Below, one piece after another: positions 17,723 through 26,130 of a stretch of DNA of 64,000 nt. Source of the stretch: Cryptobacterium curtum DSM 15641 (GTDB lineage Bacteria > Actinomycetota > Coriobacteriia > Coriobacteriales > Eggerthellaceae); NCBI RefSeq assembly GCF_000023845.1, contig NC_013170.1, positions 806,001 to 870,000 on the forward strand. The letters are read 5' to 3'. Below the pieces are notes generated by a model. That model was not told where the DNA came from. It ran no database searches and worked only from the letters and a program-made list of their open reading frames with translations. Made by a program: the position numbers and the translations under genes. How positions within the stretch are numbered: position 1 is the stretch's first letter; every line of letters starts with the position of its first letter.

Positions 17723-19771
17723 ATGACTGATATCGATCATATCGAGCGCATCAAACGCGAGCTTGCAAGTGTACCGACCTTACCTGGCGTCTATCTGTGG
17801 AAAGACGAAGCAGGCCAGGTTATCTATGTCGGCAAGGCAAAGCAATTACGCGCGCGGATGCGTCAGTACGTTAATTTTCAAGATGACCGCGCGAAAATTC
17901 CGCTGCTCGTCGATCAGATACGTTCATTTGAATACATTGTGGTTGAAAATGAATACGAGAGTCTTGTTCTTGAAAAAAACCTGATCAACCAATACTCGCC
18001 CTTCTTCAATGCAGATTTCAAAGACGATAAGAGTTATCCCTTTATTGCATTAACAAAAGGGGACGTGTTTCCTGCTATCAAGTTTACCCGCGAAAAACAC
18101 CGCGCGGATACGCTGTACTTTGGTCCGTATACCGATAGCCGCGCGGCGCGTAATCTCATCGATATCGTTCGGCGTATTGTCCCGCTATGTTCTGCCTCCT
18201 GTTCGCAATGGCGACAGATGAAGCGCATAATCGATCGTGATGGGTACGAGGCGTTTAAGAAAAACCCCATGAAGCCGTGTTTCGATTGCCATGTTGGATT
18301 GGCGCCGGGCGCCTGTTGCGGACGAATAACGCCCGAAGAATACGAGGAAAATCTTACCCGTGTCGCGCGTTTTTTACGGGGTTCACGCCGTGAATTCACT
18401 CGGGAACTTTCTCACGATATGCAAAAGGCTGCTGCTGATCTCGACTTTGAACGCGCCGGTCGCTTAAAGGCACGTCTTGACATCATACGGGGGCTTGAAG
18501 ATAAACAGCACGCGGTGGTGTCCGATTCACTCAACGCCGATGTAATTGGAATATTTCGCGAAGAAACGATCACCGGTGTTCATGTGCTGATGGTGCGCGA
18601 AGGGCGTGTTATTAACGGCAACGAGTTTGTGCTCAACAAAGGAACAGACGTATCGGATGACGATTTGCTGCGCAATTTTCTCTTGCGGTACTACGACGTG
18701 GCAACATCTATTCCGCGTGAAATTATCTTAGAGAAGCTGCCTGACGACGCGGACACGATGGGTGATTGGCTTACTCGTAAACTTGCAAATAGTCATGGTG
18801 CACGAGTTCGTTTTGCCCAACCCGAACGTGGTGAAAAGCGTGAATTGCTCGATATGGCCACGACCAATGCGCGCCATACGCTTATGCGCTATATGGTGCG
18901 TACCAACTATGAAGATAAGCGCATTAACGAGGCGCTTCTCCAGCTGGAAAGCGCTCTGGCTCTGCCTGAGCCGCCGCTGCGTATTGAATGCTTCGATATA
19001 TCGACGTTCCATGGTACGTATACAGTTGCCTCAATGGTGGTGTTTACCGATGGCCGCCCCGACAAGAGCCAGTATCGTCGTTTCAAAATAAAGGCCGATC
19101 TCGACGAGGCGAACGACTTTCTGTCAATGCAAGAAGTACTCGGGCGCCGGTATGCGCCCGAACGTATGGCTGACGAACGGTTTGGGCGAAAACCCGACCT
19201 GCTTATTCTTGACGGTGGCAAGCCACAACTGAGTGCTGCCATAGAGCAGCTTGGTTCGATGGGCGTGGACATTCCCTTGGCAGGCTTAGCGAAGCGTGAC
19301 GAAGAACTGTTTGTCCCTTGGCAGGAATCTGGTCCTGTCGTGTTGCCGAGTGGTTCAGCATCGCTGTACCTGGTAAAACGAGTGCGTGACGAATCGCATC
19401 GTTTTGCGATTACGTTTCATCGGCAGCTGCGCGGCAAAGGTATGACAGCAAGCATTTTGGACGAAGTCGAGGGTATTGGTCCGGTGCGTAAAAAGGCTTT
19501 ATTGCGCCACTTCAAGAGTTTCAAAAACTTGCGGCAAGCATCCTTAGAAGACCTCGAGGCATCACGTGTCCTACCAGTCGAGGTGGCACGCGAACTCTTT
19601 GCGGTGCTGGCACAGTATAATGATTTGAGAGAAGAAACGGATGCAGCAAACGCGACAACGAACAGGGATGTGCCACAATCATCCACCTCGCAAGCTGATG
19701 CGAGCATGTTGTCTTCCGTGGATGTTTCCGCAAACATGATTGATGATCCTTCCACCGAAAGCGAGGATTGA
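17723..19771 (+). CDS. uvrC: Excinuclease ABC subunit C
   Basis: A 682-residue nuclease making both incisions in nucleotide excision repair. Domain order is GIY-YIG endonuclease (PGVYLWKDEAGQVIYVGKAK, residues 15-35), a Cys-containing middle region (CHVGLAPGACCG), a UVR motif near 230, the RNase H-like endonuclease half with FDISTFHGTYTVASMVVF and LLILDGGKPQLSA, and C-terminal helix-hairpin-helix repeats (VEGIGPVRKKALLRHF). The last 50 residues are a Ser/Thr/Asp-rich tail beyond the usual family end. The stop overlaps rapZ by one base. It heads the actinobacterial uvrC-rapZ-yvcK-whiA cluster. Confidence 0.96.
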   Translation: MTDIDHIERIKRELASVPTLPGVYLWKDEAGQVIYVGKAKQLRARMRQYVNFQDDRAKIPLLVDQIRSFEYIVVENEYESLVLEKNLINQYSPFFNADFKDDKSYPFIALTKGDVFPAIKFTREKHRADTLYFGPYTDSRAARNLIDIVRRIVPLCSASCSQWRQMKRIIDRDGYEAFKKNPMKPCFDCHVGLAPGACCGRITPEEYEENLTRVARFLRGSRREFTRELSHDMQKAAADLDFERAGRLKARLDIIRGLEDKQHAVVSDSLNADVIGIFREETITGVHVLMVREGRVINGNEFVLNKGTDVSDDDLLRNFLLRYYDVATSIPREIILEKLPDDADTMGDWLTRKLANSHGARVRFAQPERGEKRELLDMATTNARHTLMRYMVRTNYEDKRINEALLQLESALALPEPPLRIECFDISTFHGTYTVASMVVFTDGRPDKSQYRRFKIKADLDEANDFLSMQEVLGRRYAPERMADERFGRKPDLLILDGGKPQLSAAIEQLGSMGVDIPLAGLAKRDEELFVPWQESGPVVLPSGSASLYLVKRVRDESHRFAITFHRQLRGKGMTASILDEVEGIGPVRKKALLRHFKSFKNLRQASLEDLEASRVLPVEVARELFAVLAQYNDLREETDAANATTNRDVPQSSTSQADASMLSSVDVSANMIDDPSTESED

Positions 19772-20829
19772 TGAGCGACAGTGAAGACGCCCTGCCATCC
19801 CAGTCAAAGATGGATCACTCAATGAAAGCCAGTGCGGCACAAACCTACGCTGTGTTTGCAGGTGAGGGCACGCGTGTCGAGCAAAGTACTTCAGCAGCCA
19901 ATAAAGCGGACGATCCACATGCAACCAACTGTGATCTTGTGATTATCACCGGTATGAGCGGCGCGGGACGCACTGAAGCCATGCATACCTTCGAGGACAT
20001 GGGCTTTTTCTGCATTGATAATTTGCCACCGTCACTGCTACGTTCTTTGGTTAAGTCAGATAGCATTCCCGGTCAGGAAGGTTTACCGCGCCGCTTAGCC
20101 GTGGTGTGCGATGCACGTAATCGTTCGTTCTTTCACGAGCTTACCAGTGAATTAACGCTCCTGCGAAATGATGGCGTTTCTTACCGTATTATCTTTCTTG
20201 ATTCATCCAATGATGCGCTGATTGCTCGTTATAAGGCGTCTCGCCGCCGACACCCTCTTTGTACGGATGCACGCATGACTATTGCGCAGGGCATTCGTGA
20301 GGAACGATCGCTTTTGCGCGAGCTGCGTACGGCTGCAGATCTTGTTATTGATACGACGAATTTACGTCCTATTGCGCTGCGACAGAAAATTACTGCTGCT
20401 TTTGGGGATGCAACCGATCACAACAAGATGAGCATCGTGGTGTATTCCTTTGGGTTTAAACATGGCTCGCCGCTCGATGCTGATATCGTCATTGACGTGC
20501 GCTTTTTACCGAATCCATATTATGATCCAGCGCTGCGTCCGTTGACGGGGCTTGACGAGGCAGTGCGTGATTTCATTATGCAACGAAGCGAAACAGAAGA
20601 GTTCCTTAAGCGGTGGTACGCTCTGCTCGATTGCGTTGTACCGGGCTATATTAAAGAAGGTAAACAGCAGCTGGCGATCGGCGTGGGATGCACGGGCGGC
20701 CAACATCGCAGTGTTGCGCTTGCGTGTGCAACGGGAGATTTTCTAACCAGCCGCGGCTATCAAGTACATGTATCACATCGCGATCTCGCGCGAGCTGAGG
20801 TCGCAGCAACAGGGAAGGAACGTGGTTAG
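19771..20829 (+). CDS. rapZ: RapZ/YvcJ-family nucleotide-binding protein
   Basis: A 352-residue P-loop protein; E. coli RapZ controls GlcN6P synthesis through GlmZ RNA, but the role in Actinobacteria is open. The Walker A is GMSGAGRT (residues 61-68), with Arg in place of Lys, a change also known in other actinobacterial members. FEDMGFFCIDNLPPSLL follows, and the C-terminal domain keeps FSFGFKHGSP, DVRFLPNPYY and GCTGGQHRSV. The first 55 residues are an extra low-complexity tail. The ATG overlaps the uvrC stop (TGATG). Together with yvcK and whiA it forms a regulatory trio conserved across Gram-positives. Confidence 0.92.
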   Translation: MSDSEDALPSQSKMDHSMKASAAQTYAVFAGEGTRVEQSTSAANKADDPHATNCDLVIITGMSGAGRTEAMHTFEDMGFFCIDNLPPSLLRSLVKSDSIPGQEGLPRRLAVVCDARNRSFFHELTSELTLLRNDGVSYRIIFLDSSNDALIARYKASRRRHPLCTDARMTIAQGIREERSLLRELRTAADLVIDTTNLRPIALRQKITAAFGDATDHNKMSIVVYSFGFKHGSPLDADIVIDVRFLPNPYYDPALRPLTGLDEAVRDFIMQRSETEEFLKRWYALLDCVVPGYIKEGKQQLAIGVGCTGGQHRSVALACATGDFLTSRGYQVHVSHRDLARAEVAATGKERG

Positions 20830-20830
20830 C

Positions 20831-21958
20831 ATGTCTTTCAGTGTGAAGCGTCCCTTCAAGCAAGATCCCTCGGCTACTGCTGCCTTCGCCGCATTGCGGG
20901 GTGCGCTGCCAAACGTCGGCCATGCACGTGCTTTTCGCACGGTGGTGATTGGTGGCGGAACCGGCGCTCCAGTGTCGATTAAGACCCTGCTTTCGTTGGG
21001 CGCCGAGACGTCCGCTGTGGTTGCAATGGCAGACGATGGGGGATCGACGGGTAAATTGCGCGCACAAGCTAACGTGACGCCACCTGGTGATATCAGAAAA
21101 TGCCTAATTGCATTTGCTGAAGACACTGATGATGCGCTTACCCAAGCGTTTAAATACCGGTTTGAATTTGCTGATAATCACACCCTTGGCAACCTCATGC
21201 TTTCAGCCCTTGAACAGGCAAGCGGGTCGTTTCCTCAGGCAGTCCGTATCTGCGAGGGTCTTCTTCATGCAAAGGGCCATGTGTATCCATCCACGCTTGG
21301 CAATGTTGTGTTGGTGGGCGAAACAAAAGATGGCCGAGTTATCGAAGGTCAGGCATTACTTTCTCATTCACGGACCGCACTTGAGCGTGTCTGGTTGAAA
21401 GACCCGTCAACGGCACAGCCCTATCCCGAGGCTATTAAGGCCATTTGCGAAGCCGATCTTATCGTGCTTGGTCCGGGGTCGCTGTTTACGTCGATTATTC
21501 CCAATCTGCTTGTTCCTGGCGTGACCGAAGCTATTCGTGCTTCGCGTGGGAAAACGCTGTTTGTCTGTGGACTTGCCGATATGCAGGGCGAGACCTGGGG
21601 TCTTTCGGCCGAAGAACATGTGTCAGCGCTGCAGGCACATGGCATGGCTGGCCTGCTTGATTATGTTCTTATCAATACACCGCAGCCCTTGCGACCCGGT
21701 GGATACGAAGCAGGTAACTTTGCCTCAGAGGTAGAGGGCCCCACGATTGCTGGTGATCCGCATCGCTACAGCGAAGCGACGGGGCGTATTCGACCAGTTT
21801 CGATTAGTTTTGATTCGGTGCGCCGCATCCAAGAAACGGGACCAATGGTTATCACTCGCAATCTTGCCAACAGTCAAAACCCCACCTGGCATGATCCGCT
21901 GGCATTAAGTCGTGCATTTGCGGAGGTACTTAAACTATGTCGTTCACCGCAGATGTAA
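20831..21958 (+). CDS. yvcK: YvcK/CofD-like protein (gluconeogenesis factor family)
   Basis: A 375-residue CofD-fold protein; B. subtilis YvcK is needed for growth on gluconeogenic carbon and binds UDP-sugars, linking metabolism to cell-wall synthesis. Motifs visible are VIGGGTGAPVSIKTLL, MADDGGSTGKLR, TPPGDIRKCLIA, the NHTLGNLML loop and LGPGSLFTSIIPNLLV. The ATG at 20831 lies 1 bp after the rapZ stop; GTG at 20822 would sit too close to the GGAAGGA site. The first 35 residues precede the conserved core. Its end overlaps whiA by 22 bases. Confidence 0.92.
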   Translation: MSFSVKRPFKQDPSATAAFAALRGALPNVGHARAFRTVVIGGGTGAPVSIKTLLSLGAETSAVVAMADDGGSTGKLRAQANVTPPGDIRKCLIAFAEDTDDALTQAFKYRFEFADNHTLGNLMLSALEQASGSFPQAVRICEGLLHAKGHVYPSTLGNVVLVGETKDGRVIEGQALLSHSRTALERVWLKDPSTAQPYPEAIKAICEADLIVLGPGSLFTSIIPNLLVPGVTEAIRASRGKTLFVCGLADMQGETWGLSAEEHVSALQAHGMAGLLDYVLINTPQPLRPGGYEAGNFASEVEGPTIAGDPHRYSEATGRIRPVSISFDSVRRIQETGPMVITRNLANSQNPTWHDPLALSRAFAEVLKLCRSPQM

Positions 21959-22863
21959 AAGAAGAACTTTCGCGCGTTGCGCCAACCTGTTCTCACTGCG
22001 AACAGGCAACACTTTCTGCACTCGTACGCATTGAAGGGTCCCTGGTGTTGTCGGGTGGGGGAAAGATGGCGCTTGAGGTTGATACCGACTCACCGCCAAC
22101 CGCGCGTCTTATGGTGAAGCTTCTGCACGAATTATTTCACTTAAAAACTGAACTAACTGTCCGACGCAGTGTGTTGCACAAAACGCCAAATTACTTGATC
22201 GAAGTTCCCATGCAGGCGGCACTGCCTGATGCCCTGCGTGAATTGGGCATCATCTCTGAAACGGGGATACGTTCCGGCATTCCGTCTCAGCTTGTCGAGA
22301 AACGGTGCTGTGCTGCGGCATATTTGCGCGGCGCCTTTCTCGGTGGTGGTTTTATTGCCAGTCCGCGCGGAGATTTTCATTTTGAGATTGCTCTTGAAGC
22401 AAGTGATCTTGCCGATGATATCGCACGCCTTATGGAACGATCTGACATACCCGCCAAGATCATGCAGCGCCGGAATAACTTCATTGTCTATTTGAAGTCG
22501 GGTGCAGCCATATCGGCATTTCTCGCTTTAGCAGGTGCGCATCAAAGTGCCTTAGCTATGGAAAATGAACGCGTTATTAAGAGCGTGCGCAACGAAGTAA
22601 ATCGGCGTGTAAATGCTGAACTTGCTAACCAACAAAAGGCAACCGACGCAAGTGCCGAACAGGTGCGCGCTATTCGGATTGTTGTAGGGCGCTATGGCAT
22701 GGATGCACTGCCTCCTGCTTTGCAGGAATTTATTCGTTTGCGGGTGCAGCACCCCGATGCCACGCTCAAAGAGATTGGTCTTCTTGCCGATCCACCGCTC
22801 TCTAAGTCTGCCGTCTACCACCGCGTACGACGCATCGAGCAGCTTGCTGCTCAGATTTCGTAG
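21937..22863 (+). CDS. whiA: DNA-binding regulator WhiA
   Basis: A 308-residue protein with a degenerate LAGLIDADG homing-endonuclease fold (AAYLRGAFLGGGFIASPRG) and a C-terminal helix-turn-helix (HPDATLKEIGLLADPPLSKSAVYHRVRRI). In Streptomyces WhiA controls sporulation septation genes, and in non-sporulating relatives it influences cell division and chromosome segregation. The ATG at 21937 sits inside the end of yvcK with GGAGG upstream (AAACT spacer), so translation is coupled. The order rapZ-yvcK-whiA is conserved. The glycolytic genes begin 75 bp downstream. Confidence 0.95.
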   Translation: MSFTADVKEELSRVAPTCSHCEQATLSALVRIEGSLVLSGGGKMALEVDTDSPPTARLMVKLLHELFHLKTELTVRRSVLHKTPNYLIEVPMQAALPDALRELGIISETGIRSGIPSQLVEKRCCAAAYLRGAFLGGGFIASPRGDFHFEIALEASDLADDIARLMERSDIPAKIMQRRNNFIVYLKSGAAISAFLALAGAHQSALAMENERVIKSVRNEVNRRVNAELANQQKATDASAEQVRAIRIVVGRYGMDALPPALQEFIRLRVQHPDATLKEIGLLADPPLSKSAVYHRVRRIEQLAAQIS

Positions 22864-22938
22864 CGGTAGGTTACACTAAGTGCGTGTGTGCTTTCAGTAG
22901 GGCATACATGCCGAAAACGCCTTATGAAAGGGGAATTC

Positions 22939-23943
22939 ATGGCGACGAAGGTAGCTATCAATGGATTTGGCCGCATTGGACGATTGGTTTTTCGCGCGAT
23001 GGCCAACGACCCAGACTTGGAAGTAGTGGCCGTCAATGACACCGGTGCGATCCCTGCGATTGCTCATCTTTTGAAGTACGATTCCATCCATGGACGCGCC
23101 TTTGATTCAGTTGAGGCAGTTGAGGATGGTTTCATTGTTGATGGCGGTGCTAAGGTGCGCGCTTTCTGCGACCGCAATCCCGCTCATCTACCCTGGCGCG
23201 AACTTGGCGTTGATATTGTTATTGAAGCAACTGGCGCCTTTCGCGATGGAAATACGGCGCGTACGCATATCGATGCGGGTGCAAAGAAAGTTCTTATTAC
23301 CGCTCCCGCAAAGAACGAAGACATCACTATTGTGATGGGTGTAAACGACGAACTCTACGATCCAGCTGTTCATAATATCGTGAGTAATGCCTCGTGTACG
23401 ACTAACTGTCTTGCCCCCATGGCCAAGGTACTTTTGAACAACTTCGGCATCAAACGCGGCTTCATGAATACGATTCATGCGTTTACCAGCGACCAAAAAA
23501 TTCTTGATGCCACCCATAAAGATTTACGCCGAGCTCGTGCGGCGTCTCAGTCAATGATTCCCACCACTACCGGTGCTGCCCGCGCGGTTTCCCTTGTGCT
23601 ACCTGAACTTGCGGGCCGTCTGGATGGTTTTGCCACGCGCGTGCCTGTTCCTGATGGTTCGATGGTTGACCTTACCTTTGAAACCGAACGCCCGGTAACT
23701 ATTGAGTCCATTAACGCAGCAATGCGTGAAGCAGCAGAAGGCCCGCTCGCTGGTATTCTCAAGTACGAAACCGATCCGATTGTTTCGTGCGACATCGTGC
23801 ATGACGATCATTCGTCGATTTTTGACGCGGGGCTGACTATGGTACTTGGTGGCGAGGGCACCTTGGCTAAGTGCATTGCCTGGTACGACAATGAATGGGG
23901 TTATTCTCAGCGCGTCAAGGATCTTGCACGGCTTATGCTTTAG
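22939..23943 (+). CDS. gap: Glyceraldehyde-3-phosphate dehydrogenase, type I
   Basis: A 334-residue NAD(P)-dependent tetrameric enzyme converting GAP and phosphate to 1,3-bisphosphoglycerate. It shows the NAD fold INGFGRIGRLVFRAM, the catalytic Cys153 in SNASCTTNCLAPMAKV and WYDNEWGYSQRV near the C-terminus. The cofactor loop reads AVNDTGA. The ATG at 22939 follows AAAGGGGAATTC; an in-frame ATG at 22888 has no ribosome site. A GCTTTTCC/GGAAAAGC hairpin follows the stop. It begins the gap-pgk-tpiA-gpmI lower-glycolysis run. Confidence 0.97.
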   Translation: MATKVAINGFGRIGRLVFRAMANDPDLEVVAVNDTGAIPAIAHLLKYDSIHGRAFDSVEAVEDGFIVDGGAKVRAFCDRNPAHLPWRELGVDIVIEATGAFRDGNTARTHIDAGAKKVLITAPAKNEDITIVMGVNDELYDPAVHNIVSNASCTTNCLAPMAKVLLNNFGIKRGFMNTIHAFTSDQKILDATHKDLRRARAASQSMIPTTTGAARAVSLVLPELAGRLDGFATRVPVPDGSMVDLTFETERPVTIESINAAMREAAEGPLAGILKYETDPIVSCDIVHDDHSSIFDAGLTMVLGGEGTLAKCIAWYDNEWGYSQRVKDLARLML

Positions 23944-23948
23944 GCTTA

Positions 23949-24045
23949 GCTTTTCCAAACAAGGAAAAGCCGATTGAATATCTTGCGCAGATGGGTCGAA
24001 ACCGAAAAAGTTAAAACGACTATCGCATGACGACTTTTCTGCGCA
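23949..24045 (+). promoter_or_regulatory. gap-pgk spacer with two stem-loops
   Basis: First stem GCTTTTCC-AAACAA-GGAAAAGC (23949-23970) has no T-run after it, so it looks like an mRNA 3'-end or processing hairpin. A second, longer fold pairs TGCGCAG (23984-23990) with CTGCGCA (24039-24045) and, inside, AAAAGT (24006-24011) with ACTTTT (24033-24038). The pgk ribosome site AAAGGAA lies downstream at about 24080. Confidence 0.4.
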
Positions 24046-24090
24046 GGTATTTCTACTATCCATTTTAGGTAAATCAGGTAAAGGAACCTC

Positions 24091-25287
24091 ATGTCTACGA
24101 TACAGTCACTCGAGGATGCGCCCCTAGCGGATAAGCGCATATTAGTACGTGTTGATTTCAACGTGCCACTTGAAGATGGCGTGGTGACCGACGACACGCG
24201 TATTCGTGCCGCACTTCCGACGATTGAATTCCTTGTTCGCGGTGGTGCACGAGTTATTTTGGCAAGCCACCTTGGTCGTCCAGCAGGGAAGGGCTACGAA
24301 GAAAAGTTTTCTCTGGCTCCTGTTGCTGGTGCGCTTCAAAAACTTATTGATGCACCCGTGCGTTTTGCTGAAGACATTACTGGTTCCCATGCTCGTGCAT
24401 GTGCGACGGAGCTTGCACCTGGTGAAATTCTTCTGCTTGAAAACCTGCGTTTTGACGCGCGGGAAAAGGCCTGCGCGGATTCGTTCTGTAAAGAGCTTGC
24501 TGCCTTGGCTGATATCTATGTTAATGATGCGTTTGGAACAGCGCATCGTGCTCATGCATCAACTGCCGGGGTAGCCACCTTGCTTCCTTCCTATGCGGGT
24601 TTTCTTCTTCAGCGCGAGGTTGCTACGTTAACAAGTATGCTCGAAAACCCAGCGCGACCATTTACTGCGATTCTTGGTGGCTCGAAGGTATCCGACAAAG
24701 TTGGCGTTATCGATGCGCTCATTGGCAAAGCTGACACGATTATTATCGGCGGCGGTATGTGCTTTACCTTCTTGGCAGCCCAAGGATATTCAGTTGGCGC
24801 CAGTCTGAAAGAGGACGATTGGATCGCACGGGCAGCGCAGATGATAGAGGCTGCCCACAAAGCAGGAGTACAGTTGCTGCTTCCCTGCGATATTGTTGTG
24901 GCTGATCGTTTTGCTGCTGATGCCCAGACCGCTCTTGTTTCAGCTGATGCTATTCCCAACGGCATGATGGGGCTTGATATTGGTCCGCAAACAGCACAAA
25001 ACTATGCGGCCGCGATTGCCGCTTCACGCACCGTATTTTGGAATGGCCCCATGGGTGTCTTTGAGATGGAGGCATTTGAGGCAGGTACAAAGGCGGTGGC
25101 TCTTGCACTTGCCGACGCCACTGATGCTGTCACTGTTATTGGTGGGGGCGATAGTGTCGCAGCCGTCAACAAGTTTAATCTCGCCGATAAAATGACCTTT
25201 ATTTCCACTGGTGGCGGTGCCTCAATGGAATTGGTGCAAGGGTGCGCTCTTCCAGGTGTTGAAGCGCTCAAGAAGGAGATCTCATGA
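24091..25287 (+). CDS. pgk: Phosphoglycerate kinase
   Basis: A 398-residue monomeric kinase transferring phosphate from 1,3-bisphosphoglycerate to ADP. Key segments are VRVDFNVPLEDG, ILASHLGRPAGKG (His/Arg substrate contacts), LLENLRFD, NDAFGTAHRAHAST, LGGSKVSDKVGVI, FWNGPMGVFE and the ATP-binding IGGGDSVAAV. AAAGGAACCTC precedes the ATG. The stop overlaps the tpiA start (ATGA), so both are translationally coupled. Confidence 0.97.
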   Translation: MSTIQSLEDAPLADKRILVRVDFNVPLEDGVVTDDTRIRAALPTIEFLVRGGARVILASHLGRPAGKGYEEKFSLAPVAGALQKLIDAPVRFAEDITGSHARACATELAPGEILLLENLRFDAREKACADSFCKELAALADIYVNDAFGTAHRAHASTAGVATLLPSYAGFLLQREVATLTSMLENPARPFTAILGGSKVSDKVGVIDALIGKADTIIIGGGMCFTFLAAQGYSVGASLKEDDWIARAAQMIEAAHKAGVQLLLPCDIVVADRFAADAQTALVSADAIPNGMMGLDIGPQTAQNYAAAIAASRTVFWNGPMGVFEMEAFEAGTKAVALALADATDAVTVIGGGDSVAAVNKFNLADKMTFISTGGGASMELVQGCALPGVEALKKEIS

Positions 25288-26054
25288 CACGTAAGGTTAT
25301 GCTGGCAGGCAATTGGAAAATGAATAAAAACTGGGCGGAAGCCGTTGTTCTTTCTCAAGCCATCAGCAATCAAAGCCGTGGATCGTGGGAGTCAATCGAT
25401 ATTGTACTCTGTTCGCCCGCCTGTGATCTTAAAGCGGTTTACTCCGTGCTTGAATTCGATCGATCTTCCATCAAGTTAGGTGCCCAAAATGTTCATTGGG
25501 AGCCATCCGGGGCTTTCACGGGTGAAATAAGCGTTGGCATGCTTTCGGAGATTGGCGTGGAGTACTGCATCGTTGGTCATTCCGAGCGGCGCACGCTCTT
25601 TGCTGAAACTGACGAAATGGTTAATCGAAAAGTACATGCCGTACTTAATGGCGGTCTTATTCCCATTGTTTGTGTTGGTGAATCGCTTGGTCTGCGCGAT
25701 GCTGGTACCTATTTGGACTACATTCGCGCTCAGGTGTCCGCTGCATTGGCGGGTCTCGATGCCGAGCAGGTTGCACGCTTGGCTATTGCCTATGAACCCA
25801 TTTGGGCTATTGGAACCGGACGTACCGCTACACCTGAAGCAGCTCAAGAAGTTTGTGCTGCCATACGAGCGCAAGTTGCACTTGATTTCACGGCCGAAAC
25901 AGCCGATGCCATGCGTGTACTGTATGGCGGTTCAATGAAACCTGAAAATGCGCGCGGACTCCTTGCTGAAGCAGATATTGATGGGGGACTCGTAGGTGGT
26001 GCAAGCTTGAAGGCGGAATCGTTTGTGCAACTCATCGAAGAATGCCTAAGCTAA
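25284..26054 (+). CDS. tpiA: Triosephosphate isomerase
   Basis: A 256-residue TIM-barrel enzyme interconverting DHAP and GAP. Active-site elements are the Lys in AGNWKMNKNW, the His in IVGHSERR, the catalytic Glu in AYEPIWAIGTG and the phosphate-binding YGGSMKPENA and GGLVGGASLK. AAGGAGATCTC before the ATG gives a strong ribosome site inside the end of pgk. Confidence 0.97.
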   Translation: MTRKVMLAGNWKMNKNWAEAVVLSQAISNQSRGSWESIDIVLCSPACDLKAVYSVLEFDRSSIKLGAQNVHWEPSGAFTGEISVGMLSEIGVEYCIVGHSERRTLFAETDEMVNRKVHAVLNGGLIPIVCVGESLGLRDAGTYLDYIRAQVSAALAGLDAEQVARLAIAYEPIWAIGTGRTATPEAAQEVCAAIRAQVALDFTAETADAMRVLYGGSMKPENARGLLAEADIDGGLVGGASLKAESFVQLIEECLS

Positions 26055-26060
26055 CTTCTG

Positions 26061-26103
26061 TATACTCTTTCTCAAACAAAACGATGACGCAACGGATGTC
26101 ATC
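26061..26103 (+). promoter_or_regulatory. Possible gpmI promoter -10 and inverted repeat
   Basis: TATACT (26061-26066) could be a -10 with a poor -35. Downstream, GATGAC (26083-26088) and GTCATC (26098-26103) form a small inverted repeat in what would be the leader. Evidence is modest, and gpmI may simply be co-transcribed with tpiA. Confidence 0.3.
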
Positions 26104-26130
26104 AGTATGAAAGTGAATCGAGGAATTGCC

